This document shows positions 1 through 9,756 of a stretch of DNA of 64,000 nucleotides, in pieces; position 1 is the stretch's first letter; each line of letters opens with the position of its first letter. Below the pieces are notes generated by a model. That model worked only from the letters and a program-made list of their open reading frames with translations. It searched no databases and was not told the origin of the DNA. The stretch lies in assembly GCF_011516735.1 (NCBI RefSeq), contig NZ_WOSX01000004.1, positions 1 through 64,000 on the forward strand. Reading direction: 5' to 3'. A program made the translations under genes and the position numbers. This DNA comes from Acetobacter fallax. Its GTDB lineage: Bacteria > Pseudomonadota > Alphaproteobacteria > Acetobacterales > Acetobacteraceae.

Positions 1-117
1 CTGCGATTACGTGGCCCAAACGGCGCTCATGACGAGTTCCTCCTCGCCGCAACCGCCCAGAACCTCCGCAAGATGGCCAGGCTCGTCCCACCGCGGGAGG
101 CGATGGCGGCAAAGTGA
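1..117 (+). CDS. C-terminal end of an IS1182-like transposase (cut by window edge)
   Basis: Reading frame 1 is open from the first base to a TGA at 115-117 and gives about 38 residues, including the stretch AHDEFLLAATAQNLRKMARL. This resembles the conserved C-terminus of IS1182-type DDE transposases, where an 'FLLAATAQNLRK' segment forms part of the end of the catalytic domain. Only the tail is inside the window, so whether the element is intact cannot be judged. The AT-rich sequence following it, to about position 200, probably contains the right end of the insertion sequence. The family call rests on recognition of this short block only. Confidence 0.65.
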   Translation: MRLRGPNGAHDEFLLAATAQNLRKMARLVPPREAMAAK

Positions 118-407
118 GGTGAAGAGGCCAATCAGGCTAACCCCACGGTGCTTTCATCCGCAATCACAACAAGGCTTTTTCAACACAATCAGGGCGATTG
201 CGGCCTTCATCTTCTACCTCAAAGAATGAGTCCTGAGCCTAATGAACTCTGCTCCGCTGCAAGCGTGAGCGAAAACCATCCAGAAGAACTGTCAATCATT
301 AGCTAAAAAGCATGAGATCAGTTTGTCACGCTATCAATCAACGGTTTTTCGATCCCTCCAAATGAAAGCGGCATCTACAACTACTCGCGCAAGGTCTCAT
401 AAAGTGT
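118..407. other. Intergenic, probable right end of the insertion sequence
   Basis: No convincing gene. The stretch with TTTTTCAACACAATC near 175-192 resembles the outer end of IS1182-like elements and may be the terminal inverted repeat, but the partner end lies outside the window. The rest is AT-rich and precedes the stop of the convergent diguanylate cyclase gene. A 72-codon frame over 11-229 is a shifted reading of the transposase tail and is not supported. Confidence 0.4.
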
Positions 408-3368
408 TTAGTCAGCAATAATTAAGCAATTTCGCCCACCACGCTTGCCTTTATAAAGAGCCCGATCTGCACGGCCGATTAAACTTTCAGGTGTATCACC
501 AGGAGAAATTATGGCTAAACCGATACTACACGTTGCAACAACAATGCTTTCTTCAACTCTTATGGGCATACACAAAACGCGATGAAGTGTATTGGCTTCT
601 TCAATGACACTCTGTATTTTGCGAACTATAGGATAAATTATGATAAGCTCTTCGCCACCGTAACGTCCTGCCATTACGCCGGGACCAGAGGTCTGGCGTA
701 GCCGCAGGCCATATTGTTCCAGAACGAAATCCCCCGCCTGATGCCCAAATGTATCGTTGATCAACTTGAAATGATCTATATCAATTAAAGAAACCGCGAT
801 TAGTTCACCTGGGGCGAGAGAAGATATAAGGTAAGATAATTCATCAAGTGCTGTTCGACGATTAAGTAAACCAGTCAACCCATCAACTCTAGACTGTTGA
901 CGAAGTTGTGCCTGAATTTCTTCCATAACACGAGTGCGATCACGCACAGCTCTATCAATATTTTTTTGTCTTACCATAACGTAACGTCTATAACTCCCTC
1001 CCGATATTAAAAAAAACAAAAAACCACAACTGACAAATGCTATCAAAAATCTGGATGAGCGTCCTAGACCACTTCCCATATGGGCGGCAAGATGAGCATG
1101 ATTGGCGCTTCGCGCATTAATAAAATCAATAGCCTGCACATCAAAAGATATTTGTTGCCCCTGAACGTTCGAGTAGTTTGCAAATGTTTCATTTTCCGTG
1201 TGCGGCGCTGTATCAACATTCTCGAGAATATAGCGATAATTAAGATCATTACTCCCTACAAAAGTAGGTGCAACAAAATTAACACTTAGATTACGCTCAC
1301 CATCTGACCAGATGCGAGGATTTCCAAGCAAATTTACTGAATTAATATAAGCTGATGTTATGCACGTATGTAATTCAGGCAGGGCCGGAAATATGTGTTC
1401 TGCGGTAAGATGTGACATTCCCGAGTCAGTACCGAACCAGAGCGAACCGTCATCATCTTCATTTATTGCTCCATAAATAATATGATTAGAAATAAGACCA
1501 GAATTAACATCGAAGTGGCGCCAACCACTGGAAGTTAAAACGTTCAGCCCCCTTGAGCTACCAATCCAGATCCAACCGCGAGTATCCCGAAACAGTGATG
1601 TCACTACCTCAATATAAGGTGCGTTTCTAGAAAATGAGGATAGTATAGCGCTTCCTTCCTCTCGTAATTCAATTTTTCGAAGTCCGCCTCTTATACCTGC
1701 AACCCATACTTCATTTGACATCGTGACCGTCATTAATCGACCGTCTCCGATCCCGAGTTCAATAAGATCAATCTGCGGCTCAAAATAATCTTCTCCAGGT
1801 TTTTGTCGGAACAACACATTATCGGTGAGCGCCAGCAGGCGTCCAAACTGATCAAATTGAAGAGCATTAATTCGCCGGTCGTTTAACACTAAAGCTTTCG
1901 ATAGACGAGACGGAGGATGAAGGGGGTCATCTATCCGGACAATGCCTTGAGCCGTACCAATCCATAAACGCCCAGCACTATCCAGTGCCATTGCACCGGT
2001 TAAAGATGCTTGAGATGGTAATGTGATAATATTCCCTGTTTCAGGGTTAATACGCACCAAGCCGGACGATTTCCCGGCTCCCCAAATTGTGCCGTCGCCT
2101 GTTCGCAGTAAAGATCTTACGTCAATATTGTAATGCCCAATAGGTAATTTAATATCATCACCATTGTCATGCGAAGAGTAGTGAAATAACCCTTGCTCAG
2201 TAGCGAGCCAAAACGCACCAAAGTTATCACGGCGAATAGCTGAAATCCTTGTCGCAGGAAAACCTCGTTCGGTTCCGTAATTTTCCCAGACAGAAAAACC
2301 AGCTAACCGCATGATTCCGTGATTTGGACTGGCGAGCCAGATGCCTTCCTCTCGATCAATAAATGCAGATGAAACAGACCCTAGTTTATGTTTAGATAAA
2401 AAATTTGTGGATTTCCATTGTCCCGATGAAGAACGAATGAGCAGAGACGAATTTTCCTGTGTGATTACAGAGCCACTTTGTGTCGCTATTAAAAAGAATG
2501 AAGAAGTAGATGACCTTGATGAGCTAGTTGGAATATCTTCAACATCAATATCTTTATCTACGCTGATTCGCACAAAATGAATCGCGCTGCGTGCAATCAG
2601 CGTTCCATCTGGGGCGATTGTGAGTGCCAGCCATTCATCAGCAGGAATGCCTTCACGAGTCCCAAATACTACAGTAGAGCCATCTCTATTGCGACAAAGA
2701 GCGCGGCCACATGCAATCCATAATGTTTCTTCTGATGAGCTAAGCACGTGGAGAGATAGAGTTGTGAGTGGGTTTCCTAAAAGAATAGGTACGTGCTGCG
2801 TGTCATCTTCAAAACGTTCAACGACCGGCATTTTCCTAGCATCATGGTGAATACGCCATAATCCGCCACCTTTTGCTGCTCCTTCTCCTACAAGAACGAT
2901 AAAATCTTTACCCAGTACAGAAAATTGTAACTTCGCGTTTAATTTCAAAGGCACTTTATGAAAGGAGAAGCCTGTGCGCATCCACAGAGCATTATCAGCC
3001 CCGACCAAAAGACTTCCGTCACTGCCGCCTGCAAGCGCAGTGACATTCTTAAATATCGCGTTATTTTCATTGTCTACGCGAGTAAATTCACCGCCGGAAC
3101 TGACATATAAACCCGCAGTTGTCCCAACGTACAAAAAGCCATTACTATCCTGAGCAAAAGCATTGACTATAGCATTGCCAACACCAGTTTGCGCATCAAA
3201 CAAACGAATCGTTTCAGCCCGAACGGAATAAGAAAAAAAAATAAAAAACAATAAAAATATAGATATAGTTAATTTAACGCAAAGCAAAATTATGTTTATA
3301 GATGGCTGTTTCAACTCATCATGATTAAAATAAAATAATTCACAAAAAGTATAATTTAAGTTGCGCAC
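408..3368 (-). CDS. Two-component-regulator propeller sensor diguanylate cyclase (GGDEF)
   Basis: Predicted membrane sensor of 986 residues that makes cyclic di-GMP. The start is GTG at 3368, followed by a hydrophobic signal or anchor segment near residues 28-50 that ends in VRAET. Residues about 50-680 hold repeated 'GxLWxGT/GIWLAT' motifs (for example RLWIGTAQGI, WIWIGSSRGL, LWFGTDSGM), which are regulator-propeller blades, followed by a degenerate Y_Y_Y-like region. A transmembrane helix follows near 775-795, then a short coiled linker and a GGDEF domain with DGLTGLLNRR, DIDHFKLINDTFGHQAGD and an active-site loop GRYGGEEL near residue 906. The RxxD inhibitory site normally found just upstream of GGDEF is not visible. 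The gene is markedly AT-rich compared with the rest of the window and lies next to insertion-sequence remains. The ligand of the propeller is unknown. Confidence 0.9.
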   Translation of the reverse strand: MRNLNYTFCELFYFNHDELKQPSINIILLCVKLTISIFLLFFIFFSYSVRAETIRLFDAQTGVGNAIVNAFAQDSNGFLYVGTTAGLYVSSGGEFTRVDNENNAIFKNVTALAGGSDGSLLVGADNALWMRTGFSFHKVPLKLNAKLQFSVLGKDFIVLVGEGAAKGGGLWRIHHDARKMPVVERFEDDTQHVPILLGNPLTTLSLHVLSSSEETLWIACGRALCRNRDGSTVVFGTREGIPADEWLALTIAPDGTLIARSAIHFVRISVDKDIDVEDIPTSSSRSSTSSFFLIATQSGSVITQENSSLLIRSSSGQWKSTNFLSKHKLGSVSSAFIDREEGIWLASPNHGIMRLAGFSVWENYGTERGFPATRISAIRRDNFGAFWLATEQGLFHYSSHDNGDDIKLPIGHYNIDVRSLLRTGDGTIWGAGKSSGLVRINPETGNIITLPSQASLTGAMALDSAGRLWIGTAQGIVRIDDPLHPPSRLSKALVLNDRRINALQFDQFGRLLALTDNVLFRQKPGEDYFEPQIDLIELGIGDGRLMTVTMSNEVWVAGIRGGLRKIELREEGSAILSSFSRNAPYIEVVTSLFRDTRGWIWIGSSRGLNVLTSSGWRHFDVNSGLISNHIIYGAINEDDDGSLWFGTDSGMSHLTAEHIFPALPELHTCITSAYINSVNLLGNPRIWSDGERNLSVNFVAPTFVGSNDLNYRYILENVDTAPHTENETFANYSNVQGQQISFDVQAIDFINARSANHAHLAAHMGSGLGRSSRFLIAFVSCGFLFFLISGGSYRRYVMVRQKNIDRAVRDRTRVMEEIQAQLRQQSRVDGLTGLLNRRTALDELSYLISSLAPGELIAVSLIDIDHFKLINDTFGHQAGDFVLEQYGLRLRQTSGPGVMAGRYGGEELIIIYPIVRKIQSVIEEANTLHRVLCMPIRVEESIVVATCSIGLAIISPGDTPESLIGRADRALYKGKRGGRNCLIIAD

Positions 3369-3477
3369 GATCTCTTCGAACTACCTTCAATTCAAATGCA
3401 GTTCTATACATAATGAACTCTCATTATCAGAGTGTTAAATTCAAGGAAAATTGTCAATGTCCTATGAAATCGTCGCC

Positions 3478-4536
3478 TCATATCCCCTGAGATGCAAGCT
3501 GGAGAGCTTGATCATACTGAATCAATGCGTCAACAATAGCATCAATCTCTCCCAACATAATTCGATCTATCTTATGTAGCGTTATGCCAATTCTGTGATC
3601 TGTGACGCGGCCCTGTGGAAAATTATAGGTGCGAATTCTTTCTGACCGATCACCAGTGCCAACCTGAGACTTTCTGTCCGCAGCACGGGTTGCGTGGAGG
3701 CTTGCTCTTTGTAATTCAAAAAGTCTTGCACGAAGAATTTTCATCGCTTTTGCCCGGTTCTTGTGCTGACTCTTTTCCTCCTGCATAGTTACTACGATAC
3801 CCGTAGGTATATGAGTAATCCGAACTGCGCTTTCTGTCTTGTTTACATGTTGACCACCTGCCCCGGAAGCACGATAAACATCTATTCGCAGATCGCGTTC
3901 ATCAATCTGAACATCGACATCTTCCGCTTCTGGAAGCACCGCAACTGTCACAGTAGAGGTATGAATTCTGCCCTGACTTTCCGTCATCGGAACACGTTGA
4001 ACTCGATGAACACCAGATTCATACTTTAATCGCGCGAAAACACCGCGACCGGAGATAGTCGCAATACCTTCACGCAAGCCTCCAAGTTCGCTCTCATCGT
4101 AATCCATCAATTCGAATCGCCAGCCATGAATGTCAGCGTAACGCCGGTAAACTCCAAAAAGTTCTGCTGCGAACAGAGCGGCTTCATCCCCTCCGGCGGC
4201 AGGTCTGATTTCTAGAATTGCACTACGTTCATCCGCCACATCACGCGGTAGCATTGCCAGGCGGACTTCCTGACGGAGCAATAAAATCCGCTCTCGTAGC
4301 CGATGAAGTTCGACTTCAGCAAGGATTTTCATCTCAGGATCAGCAAGCAATTGCCCTGTCTCGCGTTCCTCTATCTGAGCGAAACGTAATTCATTGATCC
4401 GAGCTACGAGCGGTTCCAGTTCCGCATATTCACGTGATGCACGAGAAAATTCCTCTCCGGTTACACCACCAGCCAGAAACGCTTCAATTTCTTCCGCACG
4501 TCCAACAATACGGTCAAGACGATCATCGAGACTCAC
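3478..4536 (-). CDS. prfA: Peptide chain release factor 1
   Basis: Class I release factor that recognises UAA and UAG in the ribosomal A site and triggers peptide release. The 352-residue length is normal for the family. The peptidyl-tRNA hydrolysis motif GGQ is present in [15 protein letters not shown], and the codon-recognition tripeptide appears as PMT in [14 protein letters not shown], matching the PxT pattern of RF1 rather than the SPF of RF2. Its ATG overlaps the last bases of hisS by four nucleotides, so the two are very likely co-transcribed and translationally coupled. In many bacteria prfA is followed by prmC; here it is followed by the diguanylate cyclase gene instead. GC content is visibly lower than in the right half of the window. 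Confidence 0.97.
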   Translation of the reverse strand: MSLDDRLDRIVGRAEEIEAFLAGGVTGEEFSRASREYAELEPLVARINELRFAQIEERETGQLLADPEMKILAEVELHRLRERILLLRQEVRLAMLPRDVADERSAILEIRPAAGGDEAALFAAELFGVYRRYADIHGWRFELMDYDESELGGLREGIATISGRGVFARLKYESGVHRVQRVPMTESQGRIHTSTVTVAVLPEAEDVDVQIDERDLRIDVYRASGAGGQHVNKTESAVRITHIPTGIVVTMQEEKSQHKNRAKAMKILRARLFELQRASLHATRAADRKSQVGTGDRSERIRTYNFPQGRVTDHRIGITLHKIDRIMLGEIDAIVDALIQYDQALQLASQGI

Positions 4537-5795
4537 ACTTGCTGCTCCGCCCTCTCAACCTGACATAAAACTTCAACAACATTTTCGGGCTTGATTTCCT
4601 GTTGCCGGCCGTTTGACAGATCCCGCAACTGCACAATTCCTCTCGTAAGTTCTATTTCACCGAGAATGACCACGTGTGAAGCGCCTATCCTGTTCGCTCG
4701 CTCCATACGTTTTTTCAGATTGCCACGATATGCCATTTCGGCGCGCAGACCCGCTGAACGAAGCTGATTAAGTAAGTGAATGGCCATACACTCGGCCTCA
4801 GATCCTAGTGGAATGACGGCAATGGGTGCGACAACCGGTGGCGGTTCATCGAGCAGCATAGCTAAACGCTCGACACCACCAGCCCATCCTATAGCTGGTG
4901 TCTGAGGGCCTCCCATTTCAGCCACCAATCCGTCATATCGGCCACCGGCCAGCACTGTCCCTTGCGATCCAAGACGTGTTGTAACGAACTCAAATGCCGT
5001 GTGGCTGTAATAATCCAGTCCGCGAACAATACGGGGGTTAATAGTGTAATTTACGCCAAATGCATCAAGTCCACGTCGCAATTCATCCCAGAAACGCCTA
5101 GACTCATCATTAAGAAACAAATCCAGAGCAGGTGCACTGTTTGCAATTAAACGATCTTCAGGTGCTTTACTGTCAAGAATACGAAGCGGATTGCGTTCAA
5201 GCCGGAGTTGGCTATCTTCAGAGAGTCTTTCGCGATAGTCAGAAAAATAACAGACCAGCGCGGCCCGCCATTCAGCTCGACTTGCAAGGTCACCCAGCGT
5301 GTTCAGTTCAAGGGTTACTTCATCGGCGACGCCGAGAGCGGCAAGCACATCCCGACCCATAGTGATTGCTTCTGCATCTGCAAGAGGTTCACCTGGTCCG
5401 ATCAGTTCTGCACCAATCTGATGAAACTGTCTGTATCGCCCCTTTTGGGGACGCTCATAGCGAAACATCGGGCCCGCGTAAAATACCTTCTGAGGAAGAG
5501 ATTGTGTCAGGCCATTCGTGATCAGAGCACGACAAACAGCTGCTGTCCCTTCAGGGCGCAGGGTCAGTGAATCTCCACCACGGTCTGTGAAGGTGTACAT
5601 CTCTTTCGAGACCACATCAGACGTGTCACCCAACGAGCGGGCAAACACAGCCGTATTTTCGAAAATGGGTGTCGTCCACTCTTCAAACCCATAACGATCA
5701 GCAACACGTCGCGCGGCTTCTATAACATGAGCATGACGTCGCTGCTGCTCGCCAATGAGATCGTGGGTACCACGGACGGGCTGAACGGCGCTCAA
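4533..5795 (-). CDS. hisS: Histidyl-tRNA synthetase
   Basis: Class II aminoacyl-tRNA synthetase that charges tRNA-His, cytoplasmic dimer, 420 residues. Visible signatures are the N-terminal VRGTHDL, class II motif 2 in [25 protein letters not shown], the histidine-binding [13 protein letters not shown], and [13 protein letters not shown] followed by [13 protein letters not shown] (motif 3). The C-terminal anticodon-binding domain runs from about residue 325 and contains [21 protein letters not shown]. It lies downstream of ispG with a 117-nt gap that holds two hairpins, and its 3' end overlaps prfA. Confidence 0.97.
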   Translation of the reverse strand: MSAVQPVRGTHDLIGEQQRRHAHVIEAARRVADRYGFEEWTTPIFENTAVFARSLGDTSDVVSKEMYTFTDRGGDSLTLRPEGTAAVCRALITNGLTQSLPQKVFYAGPMFRYERPQKGRYRQFHQIGAELIGPGEPLADAEAITMGRDVLAALGVADEVTLELNTLGDLASRAEWRAALVCYFSDYRERLSEDSQLRLERNPLRILDSKAPEDRLIANSAPALDLFLNDESRRFWDELRRGLDAFGVNYTINPRIVRGLDYYSHTAFEFVTTRLGSQGTVLAGGRYDGLVAEMGGPQTPAIGWAGGVERLAMLLDEPPPVVAPIAVIPLGSEAECMAIHLLNQLRSAGLRAEMAYRGNLKKRMERANRIGASHVVILGEIELTRGIVQLRDLSNGRQQEIKPENVVEVLCQVERAEQQV

Positions 5796-5822
5796 GGATT
5801 ACTCTCCCGCAAAACAGTTTTC

Positions 5823-5846
5823 GGCTGACACGTTAATGTGTCAGCC
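5823..5846 (-). terminator. Hairpin between ispG and hisS (possible attenuator or terminator)
   Basis: Perfect 9-bp stem GGCTGACAC / GTGTCAGCC with a 6-nt loop, about 28 nt upstream of the hisS start. On the minus strand the stem is followed by GAAAACTGTTTT, a weak U tract. A second, smaller hairpin (6-bp stem GGTCTT/AAGACC, 5895-5911) lies just after the ispG stop. Either could separate ispG from hisS transcription or act as an attenuator; no T-box consensus was recognised. Confidence 0.4.
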
Positions 5847-5912
5847 AGAAAATTATTAAAACTCACTCGACAAAACAATCAGGGTCACCACGATGGTCTT
5901 ACTGCAAGACCG

Positions 5913-7073
5913 TTATTTTGCTGTTTCCAGATCAGGGAGTAATGGTGCAACACCTGCTGCTTTCTGTCGTGCATCTTCGGCTTCGATACCGGCGACGCGC
6001 TCCTCGACAAGTTCCACAATATGTTCAATCATGGAATCGGCAGCGACAGTATGATCCTGTTTTCCTGCTGAATACACCATATGCCGCCCTGAACCGCCAC
6101 CGGTGACTCCAATATCAGTCATCAGAGCTTCGCCCGGACCATTGACCACACAACCTATGATAGAAAGGGTCAATGGTGTTTTGATATGAGCAAGCCTGTC
6201 TTCAAGTGTCTGGACCGTCTGGATTACATTAAAGCCCTGACGCGCGCACGACGGACAGGATATTATCTTTATGCCTCGGTGGCGCAGGCCAAGTGATTTC
6301 AGGATATCCCAGCCAACCAGAACTTCTTCTTCAGGCTCTGCCGACAGAGAAACCCGCATTGTATCACCAACGCCAGCCCATAGCAGATTGCCCAGACCGA
6401 TCGAAGATTTAACAGTCCCTGCACGTCGGCTACCCGCCTCTGTAATCCCGATATGCAGAGGGTGATCACAAACATCAGCAAGCTGTTGGTAAGCCGCAAC
6501 AGCAAGGAACACATCGGATGCTTTTACGCTGATCTTAAATTCGTGAAAGTCGTGATCTTCCAGAATTTTAGCATGCTCCAGAGCACTCTCGACGAGCGCA
6601 TCAGGATTTGGCTCACCGTATTTTTCGAGCAGATGCTTTTCAAGGGAACCCGCATTCACACCGATGCGAATCGAACAGTTGTAATCTTTGGCGGCATTGA
6701 CGACTTCACGGACACGTTCAGCGCTACCGATATTGCCCGGATTAATGCGCAAGCAGGCAGCACCTGCTTTCGCCGCCTCAATAGCGCGTTTGTAGTGGAA
6801 ATGAATGTCGGCCACGATCGGAACATTCACTTCACGTACAATCTCAGAGAGCGCCGCTGTGCTCTCTTCATCAGGACACGACACGCGAACGATATCCACG
6901 CCGGCAAGTTCGGCACGGCGAATCTGCTCGATTGTCGCCTGCGCGTCACTTGTCAGCGTATTAGTCATTGTCTGCACGCTAACCGGTGCATCGCCGCCGA
7001 CGGCAACTTTGCCGACATGAATCTGTCGTGATTTGCGGCGTTCAATATACTGGTAAGGGCGGTAGCCACTCAT
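5913..7073 (-). CDS. ispG: 4-hydroxy-3-methylbut-2-en-1-yl diphosphate synthase (flavodoxin)
   Basis: Iron-sulfur enzyme of the MEP isoprenoid pathway that converts 2-C-methylerythritol 2,4-cyclodiphosphate to HMBPP. The 386 residues show the TIM-barrel start ([23 protein letters not shown]), [23 protein letters not shown], and the C-terminal [4Fe-4S] domain with ligands in [12 protein letters not shown] and [11 protein letters not shown]. It lacks the extra domain seen in plant and some bacterial forms, so it is the two-domain bacterial type. A strong ribosome binding site (AGGAGG) lies about 8 nt before the ATG. It is downstream of rodZ, an arrangement common in proteobacteria where rodZ and ispG are neighbours, with a 180-nt gap. 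Confidence 0.97.
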   Translation of the reverse strand: MSGYRPYQYIERRKSRQIHVGKVAVGGDAPVSVQTMTNTLTSDAQATIEQIRRAELAGVDIVRVSCPDEESTAALSEIVREVNVPIVADIHFHYKRAIEAAKAGAACLRINPGNIGSAERVREVVNAAKDYNCSIRIGVNAGSLEKHLLEKYGEPNPDALVESALEHAKILEDHDFHEFKISVKASDVFLAVAAYQQLADVCDHPLHIGITEAGSRRAGTVKSSIGLGNLLWAGVGDTMRVSLSAEPEEEVLVGWDILKSLGLRHRGIKIISCPSCARQGFNVIQTVQTLEDRLAHIKTPLTLSIIGCVVNGPGEALMTDIGVTGGGSGRHMVYSAGKQDHTVAADSMIEHIVELVEERVAGIEAEDARQKAAGVAPLLPDLETAK

Positions 7074-7253
7074 CGTCTGGTCCTCCTGTCGAGGCGAAAG
7101 CCGAGGCTTCAGGGTGGGTATGCACGGAGGGGCGCATACTGTTTGGGGCTCTTCCTGCCAAATCTGAGAGCCGATAGCTATAGAAGAAAAAATATCTGGC
7201 TGTTTGCTGGGCAGAAAAACAGAAATTATGCAGGATCAATGTTGCCATCACAG

Positions 7254-8648
7254 TTAACGCTGACCCGAAAATGCACTGGTTCCGGACATTGACCGTAGCT
7301 GCATTGCATTCAGATCATCTGCTGAGGATTCATGGCCGGGCTTAGTTGCTGGCCGCACTCTGGGCTTGATGACCGGAGGCGGAGGGAGAGGTACCGGCTC
7401 ATTAGTTGTCGATGTAACGGTACCGTCTGCCGCTCCGGCTGAAACTGAGGAAGCGTCTGATGCGGATGACTGGTAAGAGCGTCCAGCGATGCTACCGTCC
7501 AGGATGGTTTCACGCGATAGCGTGATATTCCGACGGACCGCTCCATTTCGACCCAGAGGCGTAGTTATTATATTCCCTGCGACGAGTGTGATTCCTCCTG
7601 CATTTCCGGCTGTAAGAATGAATGGTGCGCCTTCATCTGGTAAGAGCCAGTTATCGCCTGGCTGCATAATATGATTATAGATGACCTTGCCATCACTGGC
7701 TTTGACCTGAACCCAGCTGGTAGCAATCGCTTTGATTGCCGGTGGCTCCGGAGGTGCTGGTAAAGGCACCGGGATGCTTTCCGGGGCAATATCAGACGAT
7801 GGGGAGTCGGGCGATATAGCTGCCACAGGATTGTTTGTTCCCGTTGAAGCTGGTGCCTTAGTAAGCGGAGATGCTGCGCCAGCGTCCGTCCTGCTGACAG
7901 ATGTCCATTCGTTCGTACCGAATGTCATTTCCGATGTACCGGGTAAGGACGACACTGCAGACGTTGTTTTCTGCGGCTGAGCGACATGGGATGGGCCTGC
8001 ATCCGGCATCATGGAGGCAATCTGTGGTGACGGCATCGGACCGGGCCGGACTCCGGGCATCACGCTTGCAACGGGCGGAACGCGTTCAAGCGGGACAGGA
8101 TCATGTCCTGCCATACGATACCAGCCTATGTAAGCTCCGATAACAACGACGATTCCAGTTAGCACTATTGCTCCGGCAGGAACTGTTCTTTCCGGTTCCG
8201 GGGTGGGGAATTCAAGTTCCGGCTTACGTTCCACACCACGCGTTTCCCGTTTGAAGCGAGATACGACCTGTTCGGCGGGAAAGCCCAGAGCTGACGCGTA
8301 TGTCCGCAAAAAGCCCACAGCATACGCATTACCAGGAAGCTCGCCGGGATGCCCCTGCTCAAGTGCTTCCAGATAAGGCAGCCGTATTCGCAGCCAGGAG
8401 GCGACGTCGGGGAGTGACCAGCCAAGGGTTTCACGGCGAATACGAAGCGCTGTTGCTATGCCCAGCGTAGCAAAATCGGGCAGTGGAATCTGCTCGGAGT
8501 CAGCATTGACCTGCACGTCTTCGCCTTCCTGCGTTCCATTCGGAACAGGACGACATGTGTCGTTCTCTCTCCCGGTGCCTACTACATTTCGGTCATCATT
8601 ATGACTTCCGGCGCTCACTCCGATCAGCTCCCTGACGTCTTCGCCCAT
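7254..8648 (-). CDS. rodZ: RodZ-like cytoskeletal membrane protein
   Basis: Predicted bitopic inner-membrane protein linking the MreB cytoskeleton to the cell-wall elongation machinery. Domains in order: a Cro/C1-type helix-turn-helix (about residues 62-135, LGIATALRIRRETLGWSLPDVASWLRI... GNAYAVGFLRTYASALG), a basic patch, one transmembrane helix (about 157-177, GAIVLTGIVVVIGAYIGWY), a long Pro/Ser/Thr-rich periplasmic linker, and a C-terminal DUF4115 beta domain (WVQVKASDGKVIYNHIMQPGD ... LVAGN), then a Pro-rich tail. The ATG directly follows the stop of the upstream nitronate monooxygenase-like gene, so the two are probably coupled. The 50-residue N-terminal leader before the helix-turn-helix is long and could be an annotation artefact if a later start is used. 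Confidence 0.88.
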   Translation of the reverse strand: MGEDVRELIGVSAGSHNDDRNVVGTGRENDTCRPVPNGTQEGEDVQVNADSEQIPLPDFATLGIATALRIRRETLGWSLPDVASWLRIRLPYLEALEQGHPGELPGNAYAVGFLRTYASALGFPAEQVVSRFKRETRGVERKPELEFPTPEPERTVPAGAIVLTGIVVVIGAYIGWYRMAGHDPVPLERVPPVASVMPGVRPGPMPSPQIASMMPDAGPSHVAQPQKTTSAVSSLPGTSEMTFGTNEWTSVSRTDAGAASPLTKAPASTGTNNPVAAISPDSPSSDIAPESIPVPLPAPPEPPAIKAIATSWVQVKASDGKVIYNHIMQPGDNWLLPDEGAPFILTAGNAGGITLVAGNIITTPLGRNGAVRRNITLSRETILDGSIAGRSYQSSASDASSVSAGAADGTVTSTTNEPVPLPPPPVIKPRVRPATKPGHESSADDLNAMQLRSMSGTSAFSGQR

Positions 8649-9734
8649 TCAGTGCTCCCGTCGGCCACTCCGGCGCATCAGAGCTTCCACTGCCTGTTCG
8701 ACCAGTTCGGAAATGATATCTTCCACAGACTGGACGGATCTGACCATACCCACAGACTGGCCAGCCATAACAGAACCTGTTTCCACATCGCCGTCGATCA
8801 CGGCGCGGCGCAATGACCCTGCCCAGAAATGTTCAATTTCAAGCTGAGCCTCATCTTTACTAAGTTCTCCTGCCTGGAAGCGGCGGAGAGTTTCTGCCTG
8901 GTGAGTGAGAAAACGCTGACTCCCATCATTAACGAGGCCGCGGACCGGGATAACTGGAAAACGAGGATCAAGCTGCACCGAAGTCAGGGCGTCGCGTGCG
9001 TTAGCTCTGATGAAAGCCTCCTTGAAACGCGGATGCGCAATGCTTTCGGCCGCTGCGGCGAAACGGGTTCCCAACTGCGCACCGGCAGCACCCTGTTCCA
9101 GAAAGCCTGTAATAGCGTCACCACGTGCGATGCCGCCGGCAACAAACACAGGGACAGCAGTAATGTGCGGCAGGATTTCCTGCGCCAGCACAGTGAGAGA
9201 CACCGGTCCGACATGGCCTCCCGCTTCGGCGCCTTCGATCACCAGCGCATCAACTCCCATACGGATCAGGCGTTTAGCGAGAACAAGTGCCGGAGCAAAA
9301 CCAATGACACTGGCACCACCGTCTTTGGCTGCACGAACGGCGGATGATGGTGGGATACCGCCTGCCAGCACGATATGACCGACGTGGGCGCGCAAACAGA
9401 CCTGCACGAGTTCGTCAAGTTGCGGGTGCATGGTAATCAGGTTGACGCCGAAAGGCTTCTTTGTAAGTGCCTGCGTCGCGGCTATTTCGGCCTCCAGCAA
9501 TGCAGGTGTCATGGCACCGCAGGCAATGACACCAAAACCGCCGGCATTTGAAATTGCGGAGACGAGGTTCCGTTCACTGACCCACGACATGGCGCCGCCG
9601 AGAATCGCATATTCGGTCCCCAGGAACTCCGTTCCGGAAGCCCACAGACGGTCCAGCTCCTGCCGGGCGGCCTGTCTGGCTTTATAATCCTGTTGACCGG
9701 TATCGGCATTCGGAGACGCAAGAGTATCTGTCAT
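8649..9734 (-). CDS. Nitronate monooxygenase family (2-nitropropane dioxygenase-like) flavoprotein
   Basis: FMN-dependent TIM-barrel enzyme of 361 residues related to nitronate monooxygenases, which oxidise alkyl nitronates; the fold is shared with FabK enoyl-ACP reductases. Signatures are GTEYAILGGAMSWVSERNLVSAISNAGGFGVIACG at the N-terminus, the EGAEAGGHVGP block carrying the conserved histidine, and the phosphate-binding VPVFVAGGIARGDAI followed by GAAGAQLGTRF. The frame is open further upstream, but that extension is the antisense of lysC; the ATG at 9734 gives the family-like start. It lies 22 nt after lysC and abuts rodZ, so a lysC-NMO-rodZ transcript is plausible. Substrate is inferred at family level only. 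Confidence 0.85.
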   Translation of the reverse strand: MTDTLASPNADTGQQDYKARQAARQELDRLWASGTEFLGTEYAILGGAMSWVSERNLVSAISNAGGFGVIACGAMTPALLEAEIAATQALTKKPFGVNLITMHPQLDELVQVCLRAHVGHIVLAGGIPPSSAVRAAKDGGASVIGFAPALVLAKRLIRMGVDALVIEGAEAGGHVGPVSLTVLAQEILPHITAVPVFVAGGIARGDAITGFLEQGAAGAQLGTRFAAAAESIAHPRFKEAFIRANARDALTSVQLDPRFPVIPVRGLVNDGSQRFLTHQAETLRRFQAGELSKDEAQLEIEHFWAGSLRRAVIDGDVETGSVMAGQSVGMVRSVQSVEDIISELVEQAVEALMRRSGRREH

Positions 9735-9756
9735 AACGGGTTCCGCACCTTCTGCG

